From CAYFJO01 sp964343305 (lineage in GTDB: Bacteria > Planctomycetota > Planctomycetia > Pirellulales > Pirellulaceae), in assembly GCA_964343305.1 (NCBI GenBank), contig CAYFJO010000443.1, positions 1-8,829 on the forward strand: 8,829 nt of DNA, in the 5' to 3' direction. Below are positions 1 through 6,070 of this stretch, piece by piece. The notes under the pieces were generated by a model, which was not told where the DNA came from, did no database searches, and saw only the letters and a list, made by a program, of their open reading frames with translations. A program made the translations under genes and the position numbers. The stretch's first letter is position 1. Each line of letters opens with the position of its first letter.

Positions 1-2
1 AC

Positions 3-346
3 CTAAAGGATTCGCCTGAAGGCGAGGGTTTTAGACCCATCGCAAGGACAATAAACTCACCTGGAACAACGCGCCGGGCAACGAAGTCAACGCGTCTGTG
101 AAAATGAACACCGCAGCGGCCTTGATCACTTCGGGCGAAATTCGGGTGGATCCGGAAACCGAACGCGCCGGTTCGTTTTTCACCTTTACGATTCCTTCAC
201 TGGCCCCCTTCCTTCAGGAAGACCGCACGGTAACGCTGATGCTCTCGACGGTGACAGGTCGCCATAAGGTTTTGAACCTGTCGGCCCGCGAGCACGAAAC
301 ATTCGCAGGGCCACTGCTTACGTTTGAAGCGCAGGAACAGAATTAG
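3..346 (+). pseudogene. C-terminal end of a DNRLRE/CBM96-like carbohydrate-binding protein, frame broken
   Basis: The protein is probably secreted and binds polysaccharide through a DNRLRE/CBM96-type beta-sandwich domain. From about position 47 one frame reads DNKLTWNNAPGNEVN, the hallmark 'TWNNAP' segment. It is followed by a stretch ending near LSAREHETFAGPLLTF, which matches the usual 'FasrE...rPxL' end of these domains, and it stops at TAG 344-346. The expected upstream part (LKDSPEGEGF, positions 3-32) is in another frame, and the downstream frame has a stop at 32-34. One base therefore seems to be missing somewhere in about 33-60. This could be a real mutation or a sequencing or assembly error. 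A GTG at 98 could serve as an internal start, but it lies inside the domain and is not a convincing gene start. The next gene begins 9 bp downstream, which suggests an operon with a polysaccharide-active enzyme. The N-terminus lies outside the window. Confidence 0.6.
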
Positions 347-355
347 GGATTCCTC

Positions 356-2299
356 ATGAAATACACACTTGTCATCCTCATCCTCGTCGTCAGTTCCGCC
401 CGGGCAGAATGGGACTACTCGAAGATGGTCACCGAGGAGAACGGCCAGGCTCGCTACAACGCGTTGCCAGTCCCCGCCAACCTCGTCAACCCGTGGCCGG
501 CCGAGCTGGAAGCAGAGTTCCAGAAGCGCGCCCACGCCATTATCACCAACCAGCGCGAGACCAAGAAAGCCGGAGTCAACACCTACTTCGAGAACGAAAA
601 ACGCACGTATGGCTATTTGATGGCGCACATCCTCGGTGGCAACTTGGATAAGCCTCTCGAGTATCTACAAGCGCGCGACCACCAGCACGCGGAGTGGCAC
701 CGCGAGACCGACGGCATCGACTACTATGCCTGCTTCACCATCAAGCATCAGATGCGCAAGTATTTCTATTTCGGCGATCTGCTTGAACCGGACTATCGCA
801 AGCTGATGTTCAGCGGTGCGAAGAAGTGGACCGCGAAAGATCCGATGCGGCGGCCGCATTACGCCTTCGCCAAGAAACAGGGTTGGGGACCGGACGCGCG
901 CAACTCGTGGGTCGACATCCGTAGCACCGAGAACCTCTATCTGATGCGCGTGACCAGCGTCTATTTGATGGCGGAAGAAACGGGCAACAAAGAGACTGCC
1001 GCGACATACAGAAAGCACATTTTCGATTACACCAAAACGCTGTACCGAATCGGCATCGGCGAGTGGGATTCGGAGAACTACCACGGCCACTCGATCGCGC
1101 CGCTGCTAAATCTCTACGACTTCGCCAAAGACCGAAGCGTAAAGGCAGCGGCCAAGGCGTGCCTCGACTTCTATTGTGCGGCCGGCGCGGTGAAATACTG
1201 GCGGGGCGGCTTCAATGGCCCGACCAAGCGCGATTACAACCATGCTCAGCCGTTCGGTGGCAGCGCCGCCAACGGCCTATGGGTCTGGTTTGGCGACCAT
1301 CCAAAGGGGAAGACCGATCACTGGGAATCCGACGAGGTGCACCAGATCACCAGTGCGTACCGTCCTCCCCTGGCTGTCGTCAATCTGGCGCGCAAGAAGT
1401 TTGAGCGGCCGGTCGAGATCTTCGCGGCCAAGCCGGGGTACTCGGCAACCACCAAGTACCAATCCGATAGCAAGCCAGAATATCTGGAGACACAGTACAT
1501 CGCCAACAGCTATCAGTTAGGCTCGCTCACGGGAGGCACGTCTGTCGACGGCGGTGATGTCAATGGCTTCAAGATTCTCGCCTACGATCAGGCCGACGGC
1601 GCTGTGGCGCTGCACGCCGCGCCGAGCGCCAACCCCGCCTATCCGGGATCGCCCATGTATAAGCAAGGCGTGATCGCCGCCCAGAATCGCGTCGCCCAGC
1701 AGGAGAACCTGGCGCTATGGCTGGTGAAGGACGGCGCCTCACCGTGGCTGTGGGTCATTCCCGACGACGTCAAGGTCAGCAGCGAAAACGGTATCACCTT
1801 TCTCGAATGCGACCGCACCTGGGTCGCCATCCGCCCGCTCGGCGCCACGACGGTGAGGGCGGACAGCGCGTTGACCCGGAAGTTGAGCGAGAACGAGAAG
1901 TCACGCTTTCCGGGCCACAAGGTATTGAGCGCCAAGGGCGACGGCGGCACCTTCTGCGGGCTGGCGGTTGAAGTCGGCGAGAAAGAATCGCACGACTCTT
2001 TCGCAGCTTTCAAGAACGCTGCGAAGTCCGCAAAAGTTGACGCCAGCGAACTGGACAAGGGGATCGCACGCTACAAGGCCACGGGCGGCAATCACCTGGG
2101 CATCCACTACAGCGAAGATCCGCTGGAGCTTGGCGTCTGGCGCAACGGCACACGTCGCGACTTGAAGGCCGACGCCGGCAGTCTGTACCGCAGCCCGGTG
2201 ATCAACTCGGCATGGGGTAGCGGTGTTCTGGAAGTGAACGCCGACGGCGAGGCATTTCGGTGCGAAGTGGATGATGATGGAAAGGTTAGCTTCAAGTAA
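356..2299 (+). CDS. Secreted alpha/alpha-toroid plus beta-sandwich protein, polysaccharide lyase-like
   Basis: This is a 647-residue exported protein. Residues 1-17 form a Sec signal peptide (MKYTLVILILVVSSARA), with an A-R-A cleavage site before EWDYS. Residues about 40-340 are rich in helices, with conserved-looking aromatic and polar patches such as NSWVDIRSTENLYLM (183-197) and GEWDSENYHGHS (235-246). Residues about 380-640 are rich in beta strands. That order is typical of heparinase- or alginate-lyase-like enzymes. Y242, H243 and H245 are candidate catalytic residues by position only. I cannot place the protein in a named lyase family, so the substrate is unknown, and it could also be a hydrolase or a non-catalytic toroid protein. 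The start is supported by AGGGA at 345-349, 6 nt before ATG and overlapping the stop of the preceding carbohydrate-binding gene, which suggests co-transcription. The gene ends 3 bp before the convergent remnant at 2303-2407, and I see no terminator hairpin between them. Confidence 0.8.
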   Translation: MKYTLVILILVVSSARAEWDYSKMVTEENGQARYNALPVPANLVNPWPAELEAEFQKRAHAIITNQRETKKAGVNTYFENEKRTYGYLMAHILGGNLDKPLEYLQARDHQHAEWHRETDGIDYYACFTIKHQMRKYFYFGDLLEPDYRKLMFSGAKKWTAKDPMRRPHYAFAKKQGWGPDARNSWVDIRSTENLYLMRVTSVYLMAEETGNKETAATYRKHIFDYTKTLYRIGIGEWDSENYHGHSIAPLLNLYDFAKDRSVKAAAKACLDFYCAAGAVKYWRGGFNGPTKRDYNHAQPFGGSAANGLWVWFGDHPKGKTDHWESDEVHQITSAYRPPLAVVNLARKKFERPVEIFAAKPGYSATTKYQSDSKPEYLETQYIANSYQLGSLTGGTSVDGGDVNGFKILAYDQADGAVALHAAPSANPAYPGSPMYKQGVIAAQNRVAQQENLALWLVKDGASPWLWVIPDDVKVSSENGITFLECDRTWVAIRPLGATTVRADSALTRKLSENEKSRFPGHKVLSAKGDGGTFCGLAVEVGEKESHDSFAAFKNAAKSAKVDASELDKGIARYKATGGNHLGIHYSEDPLELGVWRNGTRRDLKADAGSLYRSPVINSAWGSGVLEVNADGEAFRCEVDDDGKVSFK

Positions 2300-2302
2300 C
2301 GC

Positions 2303-2407
2303 CTAATGTTGCATAAACCTGTCGTAGCCGGAGTGTTCGCTCAACAGAATATCTTGTTCCTTCAGCCGCCGAACGGCCTCTTTGTATTCGGATTCGCTCT
2401 GAATCAT
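2303..2407 (-). pseudogene. 34-codon N-terminal remnant of an antitoxin-type (HigA-like/XRE) protein
   Basis: On the minus strand, ATG at 2407 opens a 34-codon frame that begins MIQSESEYKEAVRRLKEQDI and stops at TAG 2305-2303. A good ribosome site (GGAG, 7 nt upstream) supports translation. The opening 'MIxSExEYxEAxxRL' resembles the N-terminal helix of a family of small helix-turn-helix antitoxins common in planctomycetes. Those proteins are normally about 90-150 residues, so this copy seems cut off after its first helix, just before the end of the convergent lyase-like gene. It starts 37 bp after the PIN toxin stop and could be co-transcribed with the DUF104-PIN operon. It may be a genuine micropeptide, but truncation by recombination near 2300 is the simpler reading. 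The family assignment comes from recalled sequence similarity only. Confidence 0.45.
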
Positions 2408-2444
2408 GATGTCACTCCGCCTTCACGATGCCTTTCCGTTGCGA

Positions 2445-2897
2445 TCAAGGCTGCAACGGATGGTCGTTTGGTGTGAAGCAGTTGAAGACGCCGAATACTG
2501 CAAAGTCGGATGGATTCGTTGTGAGGATGGATTGGTTGCCGGCCTCGTGATAGGTCGCAGCCAGGAGAGTGTCGAGCAACCGCTTGCGGCCCAGCGAGAA
2601 TTGTTGAAGCCACGCTAAGAATTGCTGCGTCGCAGCGTCGTTGGGAAAGACGTGTTCGACTTCGCTGGCTGTCCACCATTGCTCGGCCACGCCGCGAGCC
2701 TGACCCATGTCCAACGGTTGCGTGAATCGCCGCGGATCGGTGACAACGTGAATGAATTCCGCAAGAACCTGAGGTGCAATCGCGATGCGGTCGCCAGCGG
2801 CAACCAAATCATTCAGGACTCCACGAGCGTTAGAATGGTCAGCATGTTCCGCAACTTCGGCGGCGACTAGAAAGCCGGTGTCAAGTCCGTGAATCAT
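2445..2897 (-). CDS. PIN-domain ribonuclease toxin (VapC-like)
   Basis: This 150-residue PIN-domain protein is probably the toxin of a type II toxin-antitoxin pair. PIN toxins are Mg-dependent RNases that cut tRNA, rRNA or mRNA when the antitoxin is lost. The acidic residues of the active site are visible: D6 in GLDTGFLVAAE, E47 in LAEFIHVVTD, D109 in RKRLLDTLLAATY, and the T-x-N-x-x-D segment around 127-131 (TTNPSDF). The length is close to the family norm of about 130-150. Its ATG overlaps the TGA of the antitoxin gene in an ATGA, the classic translationally coupled arrangement. Nothing looks broken, so the toxin is probably active and held in check by its neighbour. The RNA target cannot be deduced from the sequence. 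Confidence 0.88.
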   Translation of the reverse strand: MIHGLDTGFLVAAEVAEHADHSNARGVLNDLVAAGDRIAIAPQVLAEFIHVVTDPRRFTQPLDMGQARGVAEQWWTASEVEHVFPNDAATQQFLAWLQQFSLGRKRLLDTLLAATYHEAGNQSILTTNPSDFAVFGVFNCFTPNDHPLQP

Positions 2898-3112
2898 CCG
2901 CGACCTTCGAGCATCTCGCCGAGCAGATCGTCGTCCGAGGTAAGTGGCTTCAGCACTTCACCGAGATTGACCGGCCGAATATCCAGCAGGCTGTGGCTAC
3001 CGCGGGCGAGACTCTCGACTGTCACACGCACCTGCTCTTGGTCCTTCAGGGGCAATGGTTGTTCCAGTTTCAAGACGCCGTTTTCGTAGGTTGCTTGGAC
3101 GACATGACTCAT
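2894..3112 (-). CDS. DUF104-family antitoxin (AF2212-like), partner of the PIN toxin
   Basis: This 72-residue protein has an N-terminus, MSHVVQATYENGVLKLEQPL, that carries the DUF104 signature: a short beta-rich opening 'xxATYENGVLKPLEPL' followed by a charged strand (EQVRVTVES). Family members are small antitoxins paired with PIN toxins. The C-terminal tail (GEVLKPLTSDDDLLGEMLEGRG) is acidic and likely wraps the toxin. A longer frame reaches back to 3190, but ATG 3112 is preferred. It has GGAG 8 nt upstream, it begins exactly at the family motif, and the added residues would run through the promoter and operator region. The gene overlaps the toxin start by 4 bp. Regulation by binding of the toxin-antitoxin complex to the palindrome at 3146-3159 is likely but inferred. 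Confidence 0.85.
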   Translation of the reverse strand: MSHVVQATYENGVLKLEQPLPLKDQEQVRVTVESLARGSHSLLDIRPVNLGEVLKPLTSDDDLLGEMLEGRG

Positions 3113-3138
3113 GGGTTGTGCTCCAGCTTGTCTTATGA

Positions 3139-3167
3139 ATTGTACCACGTAGATACGTGCATGGGAA
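3139..3167 (-). promoter_or_regulatory. Candidate promoter and operator palindrome of the DUF104-PIN operon
   Basis: Read on the minus strand, TTCCCA (3167-3162, 4 of 6 matches to the -35 consensus), a 17-bp spacer and TACAAT (3144-3139, 5 of 6 to the -10) lie about 27 bp upstream of the antitoxin ATG. The spacer contains a perfect 14-bp inverted repeat, CACGTA-GA-TACGTG (3146-3159). A repressor bound there would block RNA polymerase, as expected for autoregulated toxin-antitoxin operons. The -35 box is weak, so the promoter call rests mainly on the -10 and the palindrome. Confidence 0.5.
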
Positions 3168-3235
3168 AGATCCTGTTTGGCGCCTGTCAACGAATCCAGA
3201 ACGTTCGTCTCAATTGAGTCGTGTGGATGTTCTGA

Positions 3236-3267
3236 ACAGCTCGCGGAAGCTGTGAACTATTCGCGAA
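3236..3267. promoter_or_regulatory. Inverted repeats in the leader of the HEPN gene
   Basis: The intergenic space between the divergent antitoxin and HEPN genes holds a 6-bp inverted repeat, ACAGCT (3236-3241) and AGCTGT (3248-3253). It is followed closely by the 8-bp palindrome TTCGCGAA (3260-3267). They could be an operator or a leader hairpin upstream of the HEPN gene. I found no convincing -35/-10 pair for that gene, so the role is open. Confidence 0.25.
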
Positions 3268-3325
3268 GCGTCGTGTCTGTGCAACAATGGCTGATGCGTC
3301 TGATTCAGGAATTCGAGGTCGCAAA

Positions 3326-4684
3326 GTGAGCACTAAGAATAGTTCAAAACGTAAATTACCAACCGCGTTGGACGCGGCGTATTCAACACCAAACGCAAAC
3401 ACAAATGTCCTGCTCTATGAAGGCGCTATCAGACTCAAGAAAGGCGACGGAGAATTCAACGGCAGCGGCACAGTTGAACTTCGATGGCTTCCCATTCCAG
3501 ATGTTCGATTTGAGATCGAGGTCGATGGAAATGTCGACTTAGATCCTTTTGCGTCTGACACGAGTATTGAATTTACAGACAAATGGCCTGGTGAATTCGT
3601 CGACGTCGAAATTATGAGCACGTCGCTGCTACCCGTTCATGGAAATACGCGCGCTTCGGGAAGTATCCACAAATGGACATGTGCTTCGAGTACCGACATT
3701 GAGTTCGCCAAATTCCACGTTCCGAATCTGCGATCATTCCGCGGCGATCCAATCAGCAACGATGCAGGAGCAATGTGGGTCGGGAGATCGGAGCTTACGT
3801 GGAATGATTGGAAAATCACGATCGATGAAATTCTGAATAAAGACCTTCGAAACGAACTTAAGGTGATCGGTGGATTCGGGATAACGCATGTGGGAGTGTT
3901 ACAAAAATCAGACGGTGCATCATTCTCGCCAACTGAAGTAGAAGATCAGGTAGAGGCTCTCGATTGGTTACTTTCATTCTGCAACGGTCGGTGGACGGGG
4001 CCGCTTCTTATTCAAGGATGTGACTCGGACGCAACTGAAGTGTGGCACGAATGGGCTGCGCGTCGCACCGCTGCATATCGAAATATACGTAGCTGGTACA
4101 ACGAGATAATGGATGATCCTCTTCCCCGAGTTTGTCAGGGATTTGCTGTCAGATGGTTTGACGACACTTGGTCTCGCGCAATCAGGATCGCCATCTATTG
4201 GTACATCATGGGCAACGCGCCCGGCGCTTCCGTCGAAAATGGAACGATGGTAAGCCAAGTTGCGTTTGAAACCCTCGGATGGACTCTGTTTGTTGAGGAC
4301 CTAAAGTCACTTTCGTCCGACGGATACGAGCGACTCCAGGCTGCAGACAAGCTAAGGCTATTGCTTAGCCACAGTGGCATTGATCTCTCCGTTCCCGATG
4401 AGTTGCCGTCGCTTAAAGCCGCAGCCAAAGCCGACAATTGGGCTGACGGGCCTGCTGCCATTTCAGCCATTCGAAATGCACATGTACATCCCAGCCCCAA
4501 AAACCGTGATCGACTTTCTAGAGTGGGAAGCGAAGCGGAATATCAGGCAACAATTCTCAGCATGCAGTACCTCGAACTGATTCTGCTTCGTTTGTTCGAC
4601 TACTCCGGAGAGTATTGCAGCAGACTCATTGGCGGCGTTTACCCAAGTGGAGCATTGAAGCCTGTTCCTTGGAACTCTACCTGA
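3326..4684 (+). CDS. Large HEPN-like RNase-type protein (ApeA-like layout), candidate stand-alone phage defence
   Basis: Residues about 25-200 of this 452-residue protein are beta-rich. They begin around VLLYEGAIRLKKGDGEF and contain a 'GTVELRWLPIPDVRFEI' segment resembling the N-terminal domain of ApeA-type abortive infection proteins. The C-terminal half is helical and ends with a HEPN-type R-x4-H motif, RNAHVH (R383 to H388), followed by a long hydrophobic helix (MQYLELILLRLFDYSG). HEPN proteins with this motif are often metal-independent RNases that act in abortive infection. That activity is inferred here, not shown. The GTG start at 3326 has GAGG 7 nt upstream. An in-frame ATG at 3287 would add 13 residues but has no ribosome site. 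The gene is monocistronic, diverges from one toxin-antitoxin operon, and is followed by a palindromic repeat 5 bp after its stop. No partner antitoxin gene is adjacent on its own strand. Confidence 0.72.
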   Translation: MSTKNSSKRKLPTALDAAYSTPNANTNVLLYEGAIRLKKGDGEFNGSGTVELRWLPIPDVRFEIEVDGNVDLDPFASDTSIEFTDKWPGEFVDVEIMSTSLLPVHGNTRASGSIHKWTCASSTDIEFAKFHVPNLRSFRGDPISNDAGAMWVGRSELTWNDWKITIDEILNKDLRNELKVIGGFGITHVGVLQKSDGASFSPTEVEDQVEALDWLLSFCNGRWTGPLLIQGCDSDATEVWHEWAARRTAAYRNIRSWYNEIMDDPLPRVCQGFAVRWFDDTWSRAIRIAIYWYIMGNAPGASVENGTMVSQVAFETLGWTLFVEDLKSLSSDGYERLQAADKLRLLLSHSGIDLSVPDELPSLKAAAKADNWADGPAAISAIRNAHVHPSPKNRDRLSRVGSEAEYQATILSMQYLELILLRLFDYSGEYCSRLIGGVYPSGALKPVPWNST

Positions 4685-4689
4685 ATTGA

Positions 4690-4791
4690 GTAGGCCGAAT
4701 CGAGGAGCGAAGCGACGCTGCTTCGGAAAATGGGATGAGTCGCGAGTCAGGTTGACGGTGCCGGAACTGCGCTGCGCTTGGTCCGGCCTAC
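4690..4791. repeat. Head-to-head REP-like palindromic doublet (GTAGGCCG type)
   Basis: The 102-bp element is bounded by a perfect inverted repeat, GTAGGCCG (4690-4697) and CGGCCTAC (4784-4791). Each end leads inward into a hairpin of similar sequence: CCGAA...TTCGG (4695-4726) on the plus strand, and GCCGGA...TCCGGC (4760-4787) read from the other side. Both carry an internal AGCGxAGCG motif. Two diverged copies of one unit therefore lie in opposite orientation, as in REPIN elements. It starts 5 bp after the HEPN stop and may also act as a transcription terminator or mRNA stabiliser. Confidence 0.6.
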
Positions 4792-5036
4792 ACGAACTTC
4801 CCCTCTTATTTCGTCTTGGAGAAGACATCGTTCCAGGAATCGTGCGAGCATCGGCATCAAACGCGGGTGGCCGGAGCCAAAGATCCGGACATCATCAATG
4901 CCATGCAGCCGATGGCAAACAATGAGCTGCGTCCCCTTCTGTCTCCCGACCTCGTTGCGTTCGGCATGACTTCACGCTGCAAGGCGGTCACTTCCTGCCG
5001 TACTTTGGCGTCCGCTTCACGCCTAATCCACAATAA
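4792..5036 (+). other. Gene-poor stretch with a possible decayed C-terminal coding remnant
   Basis: No intact gene is recognised between the repeat and higA. From 4965 one plus-strand frame reads HDFTLQGGHFLPYFGVRF followed by TPNPQ and TAA (5034-5036), which overlaps the 3' end of higA. The alternating pattern and aromatic ending resemble the last strands of an outer-membrane beta-barrel. The more upstream coding-like text (DIINAMQPMANNELRPLL, near 4890-4945) is in a different frame, which suggests a degraded gene end. This is a weak call from sequence style alone. Confidence 0.2.
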
Positions 5037-5418
5037 ACTCTTCTGCCCGCACGCCGAAGTAGTCGGCCAATCGCAGCGCGTTGGCTTTGCTGATGCCGCG
5101 GCGGCCGGCGAGGATTTCGTTGATCGTCGTGCGCGGGACTTGGGAAGCTCGCGATAATTCGGTCTGCGTCAACTGCCGCGCTTCGATTAAACCCGCCAGC
5201 CGGTCTCGCGGGGAGAGTTCGGGAGTCGTGTGGCCTTGTCGGATCTCGTACTGTTCGACGAGCGTGGCCAAGAGCTCCAGCAGATCGTCCTCGGCGCGGC
5301 TTCGCTTGGCTTTGCGGATCAGCCCGTCGATTTGCTTCAGCGTCCGCTGATATCCACGCTGGGACGAAATCGGTCGTGGAACAAACTCCTGGAGCAGCGT
5401 CTCGTAAGCTGTGGACAT
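5023..5418 (-). CDS. higA: HigA-type antitoxin, XRE helix-turn-helix protein
   Basis: This 131-residue antitoxin is encoded just after its toxin. Residues 1-65 (MSTAYETLLQEFVPRPISSQ...) match the N-terminal toxin-binding helices of HigA-type proteins. Residues about 70-125 form an XRE helix-turn-helix, with LTQTELSRASQVPRTTINEI (83-102) as the core and IL-AGRR following. It should neutralise HigB and repress the operon by binding the palindrome at 5771-5785. The start at ATG 5418 is chosen over the longer frame from 5457. A strong ribosome site (GGAGAGA) lies about 7 nt upstream, and the extra 13 residues would overlap the end of higB. The gap between toxin stop and antitoxin start is 13 bp. 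The gene looks complete. Confidence 0.9.
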   Translation of the reverse strand: MSTAYETLLQEFVPRPISSQRGYQRTLKQIDGLIRKAKRSRAEDDLLELLATLVEQYEIRQGHTTPELSPRDRLAGLIEARQLTQTELSRASQVPRTTINEILAGRRGISKANALRLADYFGVRAEEFIVD

Positions 5419-5431
5419 GGCACTCTCTCCG

Positions 5432-5737
5432 TTAACAGCAAATGTCTTTCCAGTCATCCCGGTCGTATTTGGCGTGCGTCAAAAAGTGGCGAACGTACAA
5501 CGTTCCTTGACGCGTGTCGCTTGCGTAATGAACGTTGCAAATCAATCTCCGCGCGCCGGTCGCATCGAAAACGAGGCACGCGCCGACCTGGTCCGCGGAC
5601 GGATAGTCTTGCCGAACGTCATGAAGGTTCCGCCAATCCGCCTGGCTTGCGGTCCGCCACCAGTTGTCAAGCCAATTGCTGCATTGCGGGTGGCGTTGCT
5701 TCGCGTCCTCAATCGCTGGCCGAGCGATGATGTGCAT
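5432..5737 (-). CDS. higB: HigB-type mRNA interferase toxin
   Basis: This 101-residue RelE-superfamily toxin of the HigB family cuts ribosome-bound mRNA. Family landmarks run in order: MHIIARPAIEDAKQRHP at the start, ADWRNLHDVRQDYPSAD at 33-49, a strand with RRLICNVHY (63-71), TLYVRHFLTHAKYDRDDWKD at 79-98, and the cysteine-rich end. H88 in the 'THAxYD' motif and the adjacent basic residues are the likely active site by family knowledge. The ATG at 5737 is preceded by GAGG, 6 nt upstream in GAGGTGATCC, a strong ribosome site. The toxin precedes the antitoxin, the usual order for higBA. No truncation is seen. Confidence 0.9.
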   Translation of the reverse strand: MHIIARPAIEDAKQRHPQCSNWLDNWWRTASQADWRNLHDVRQDYPSADQVGACLVFDATGARRLICNVHYASDTRQGTLYVRHFLTHAKYDRDDWKDICC

Positions 5738-5764
5738 GGATCACCTCAGCACGGGAGATACTTG

Positions 5765-5793
5765 AGAATAGTCACAAAATGTGACATCGTCAA
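5765..5793 (-). promoter_or_regulatory. higBA promoter with operator palindrome in the spacer
   Basis: On the minus strand, TTGACG (5793-5788), a 17-bp spacer and TATTCT (5770-5765) form a near-consensus sigma-70 promoter 27 bp upstream of the higB ATG. The spacer holds the perfect 15-bp palindrome GTCACA-AAA-TGTGAC (5771-5785, given on the plus strand), which directly abuts the -10 box. A HigA or HigBA complex bound there would occlude RNA polymerase. The expected start site near 5757 gives a leader of about 20 nt. Confidence 0.75.
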
Positions 5794-6070
5794 GGCCGGC
5801 ATGGGACTGACGGCAGCAGGGGGTGGAGGAATACGTTCGCAAGATGCATGGCAATCACCCGCGTTTGCCGTAGCGAAACTCGCCAAAAGTTTCGACGATT
5901 GCGTACTCAGCCGAAAGTCTTGGCGACTTTCTTCTCATTTTTGCTTTGAATTTGAAAGACGTTGGGCAGATTTGGCGACGAGCCCATGACAAGATGATAA
6001 GAAGTTCCATTATGGTCGATCCTGAACAGTTTACGTCCCTGTTTGCTACAGAACTCCGAGAGGAAAGACG
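5794..6070. other. Intergenic region between higBA and the chimeric reading frame
   Basis: Apart from the palindromic doublet at 5874-5931, I see no gene here. A purine-rich ribosome site (GAGAGGAAAG, about 6057-6066) ends this stretch and serves the ATG at 6071. No clear promoter for that reading frame was found, so the native upstream region may be only partly present. Confidence 0.4.
5874..5931. repeat. Second REP-like doublet (CGAAAGTCTTGGCGA type)
   Basis: Two hairpins lie 18 bp apart. The first is CGAAACT-CGCCAAA-AGTTTCG (5874-5894), a 7-bp stem. The second is GAAAGTC-TTGGC-GACTTTC (5913-5931), also a 7-bp stem. The reverse complement of the first (CGAAACTTTTGGCGAGTTTC) aligns with the second at most positions, and stem differences are compensated on both sides. 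They are therefore two inverted copies of one unit, as in a REPIN. The unit is unrelated to the GTAGGCCG element. It lies between the divergent higBA operon and the chimeric gene at 6071. Confidence 0.55.

Noticed and set aside
197..2295. Several open frames antisense to or out of frame with the lyase-like gene (for example 665-1090 minus and 1639-2058 minus)
   Set aside because: They lie fully inside a well-supported gene with signal peptide and ribosome site, show no family features, and are explained by its codon bias.
3113..3190. N-terminal extension of the DUF104 antitoxin back to 3190
   Set aside because: It would translate the promoter and operator, lacks a ribosome site, and the family motif starts at 3112.
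3185..3190. Perfect TTGACA on the minus strand as the -35 box of the DUF104-PIN operon
   Set aside because: There is no -10-like hexamer at 16-18 bp; the TACAAT box is about 40 bp away.
4195..4580. Overlapping frames inside the HEPN gene
   Set aside because: They are shadows of the HEPN reading frame, with no ribosome sites or family features.
2300..5029. The 9-mer ACGCCTAAT at both 2299-2307 and 5019-5027, next to the ends of two antitoxin-type genes, as a possible attachment site
   Set aside because: It is too short, has no flanking similarity, and partly reflects a shared stop codon context.
5411..5989. 192-codon plus-strand frame antisense to higB
   Set aside because: It is the mirror of the higB coding sequence and of palindromic repeat DNA, and no domain is recognisable.
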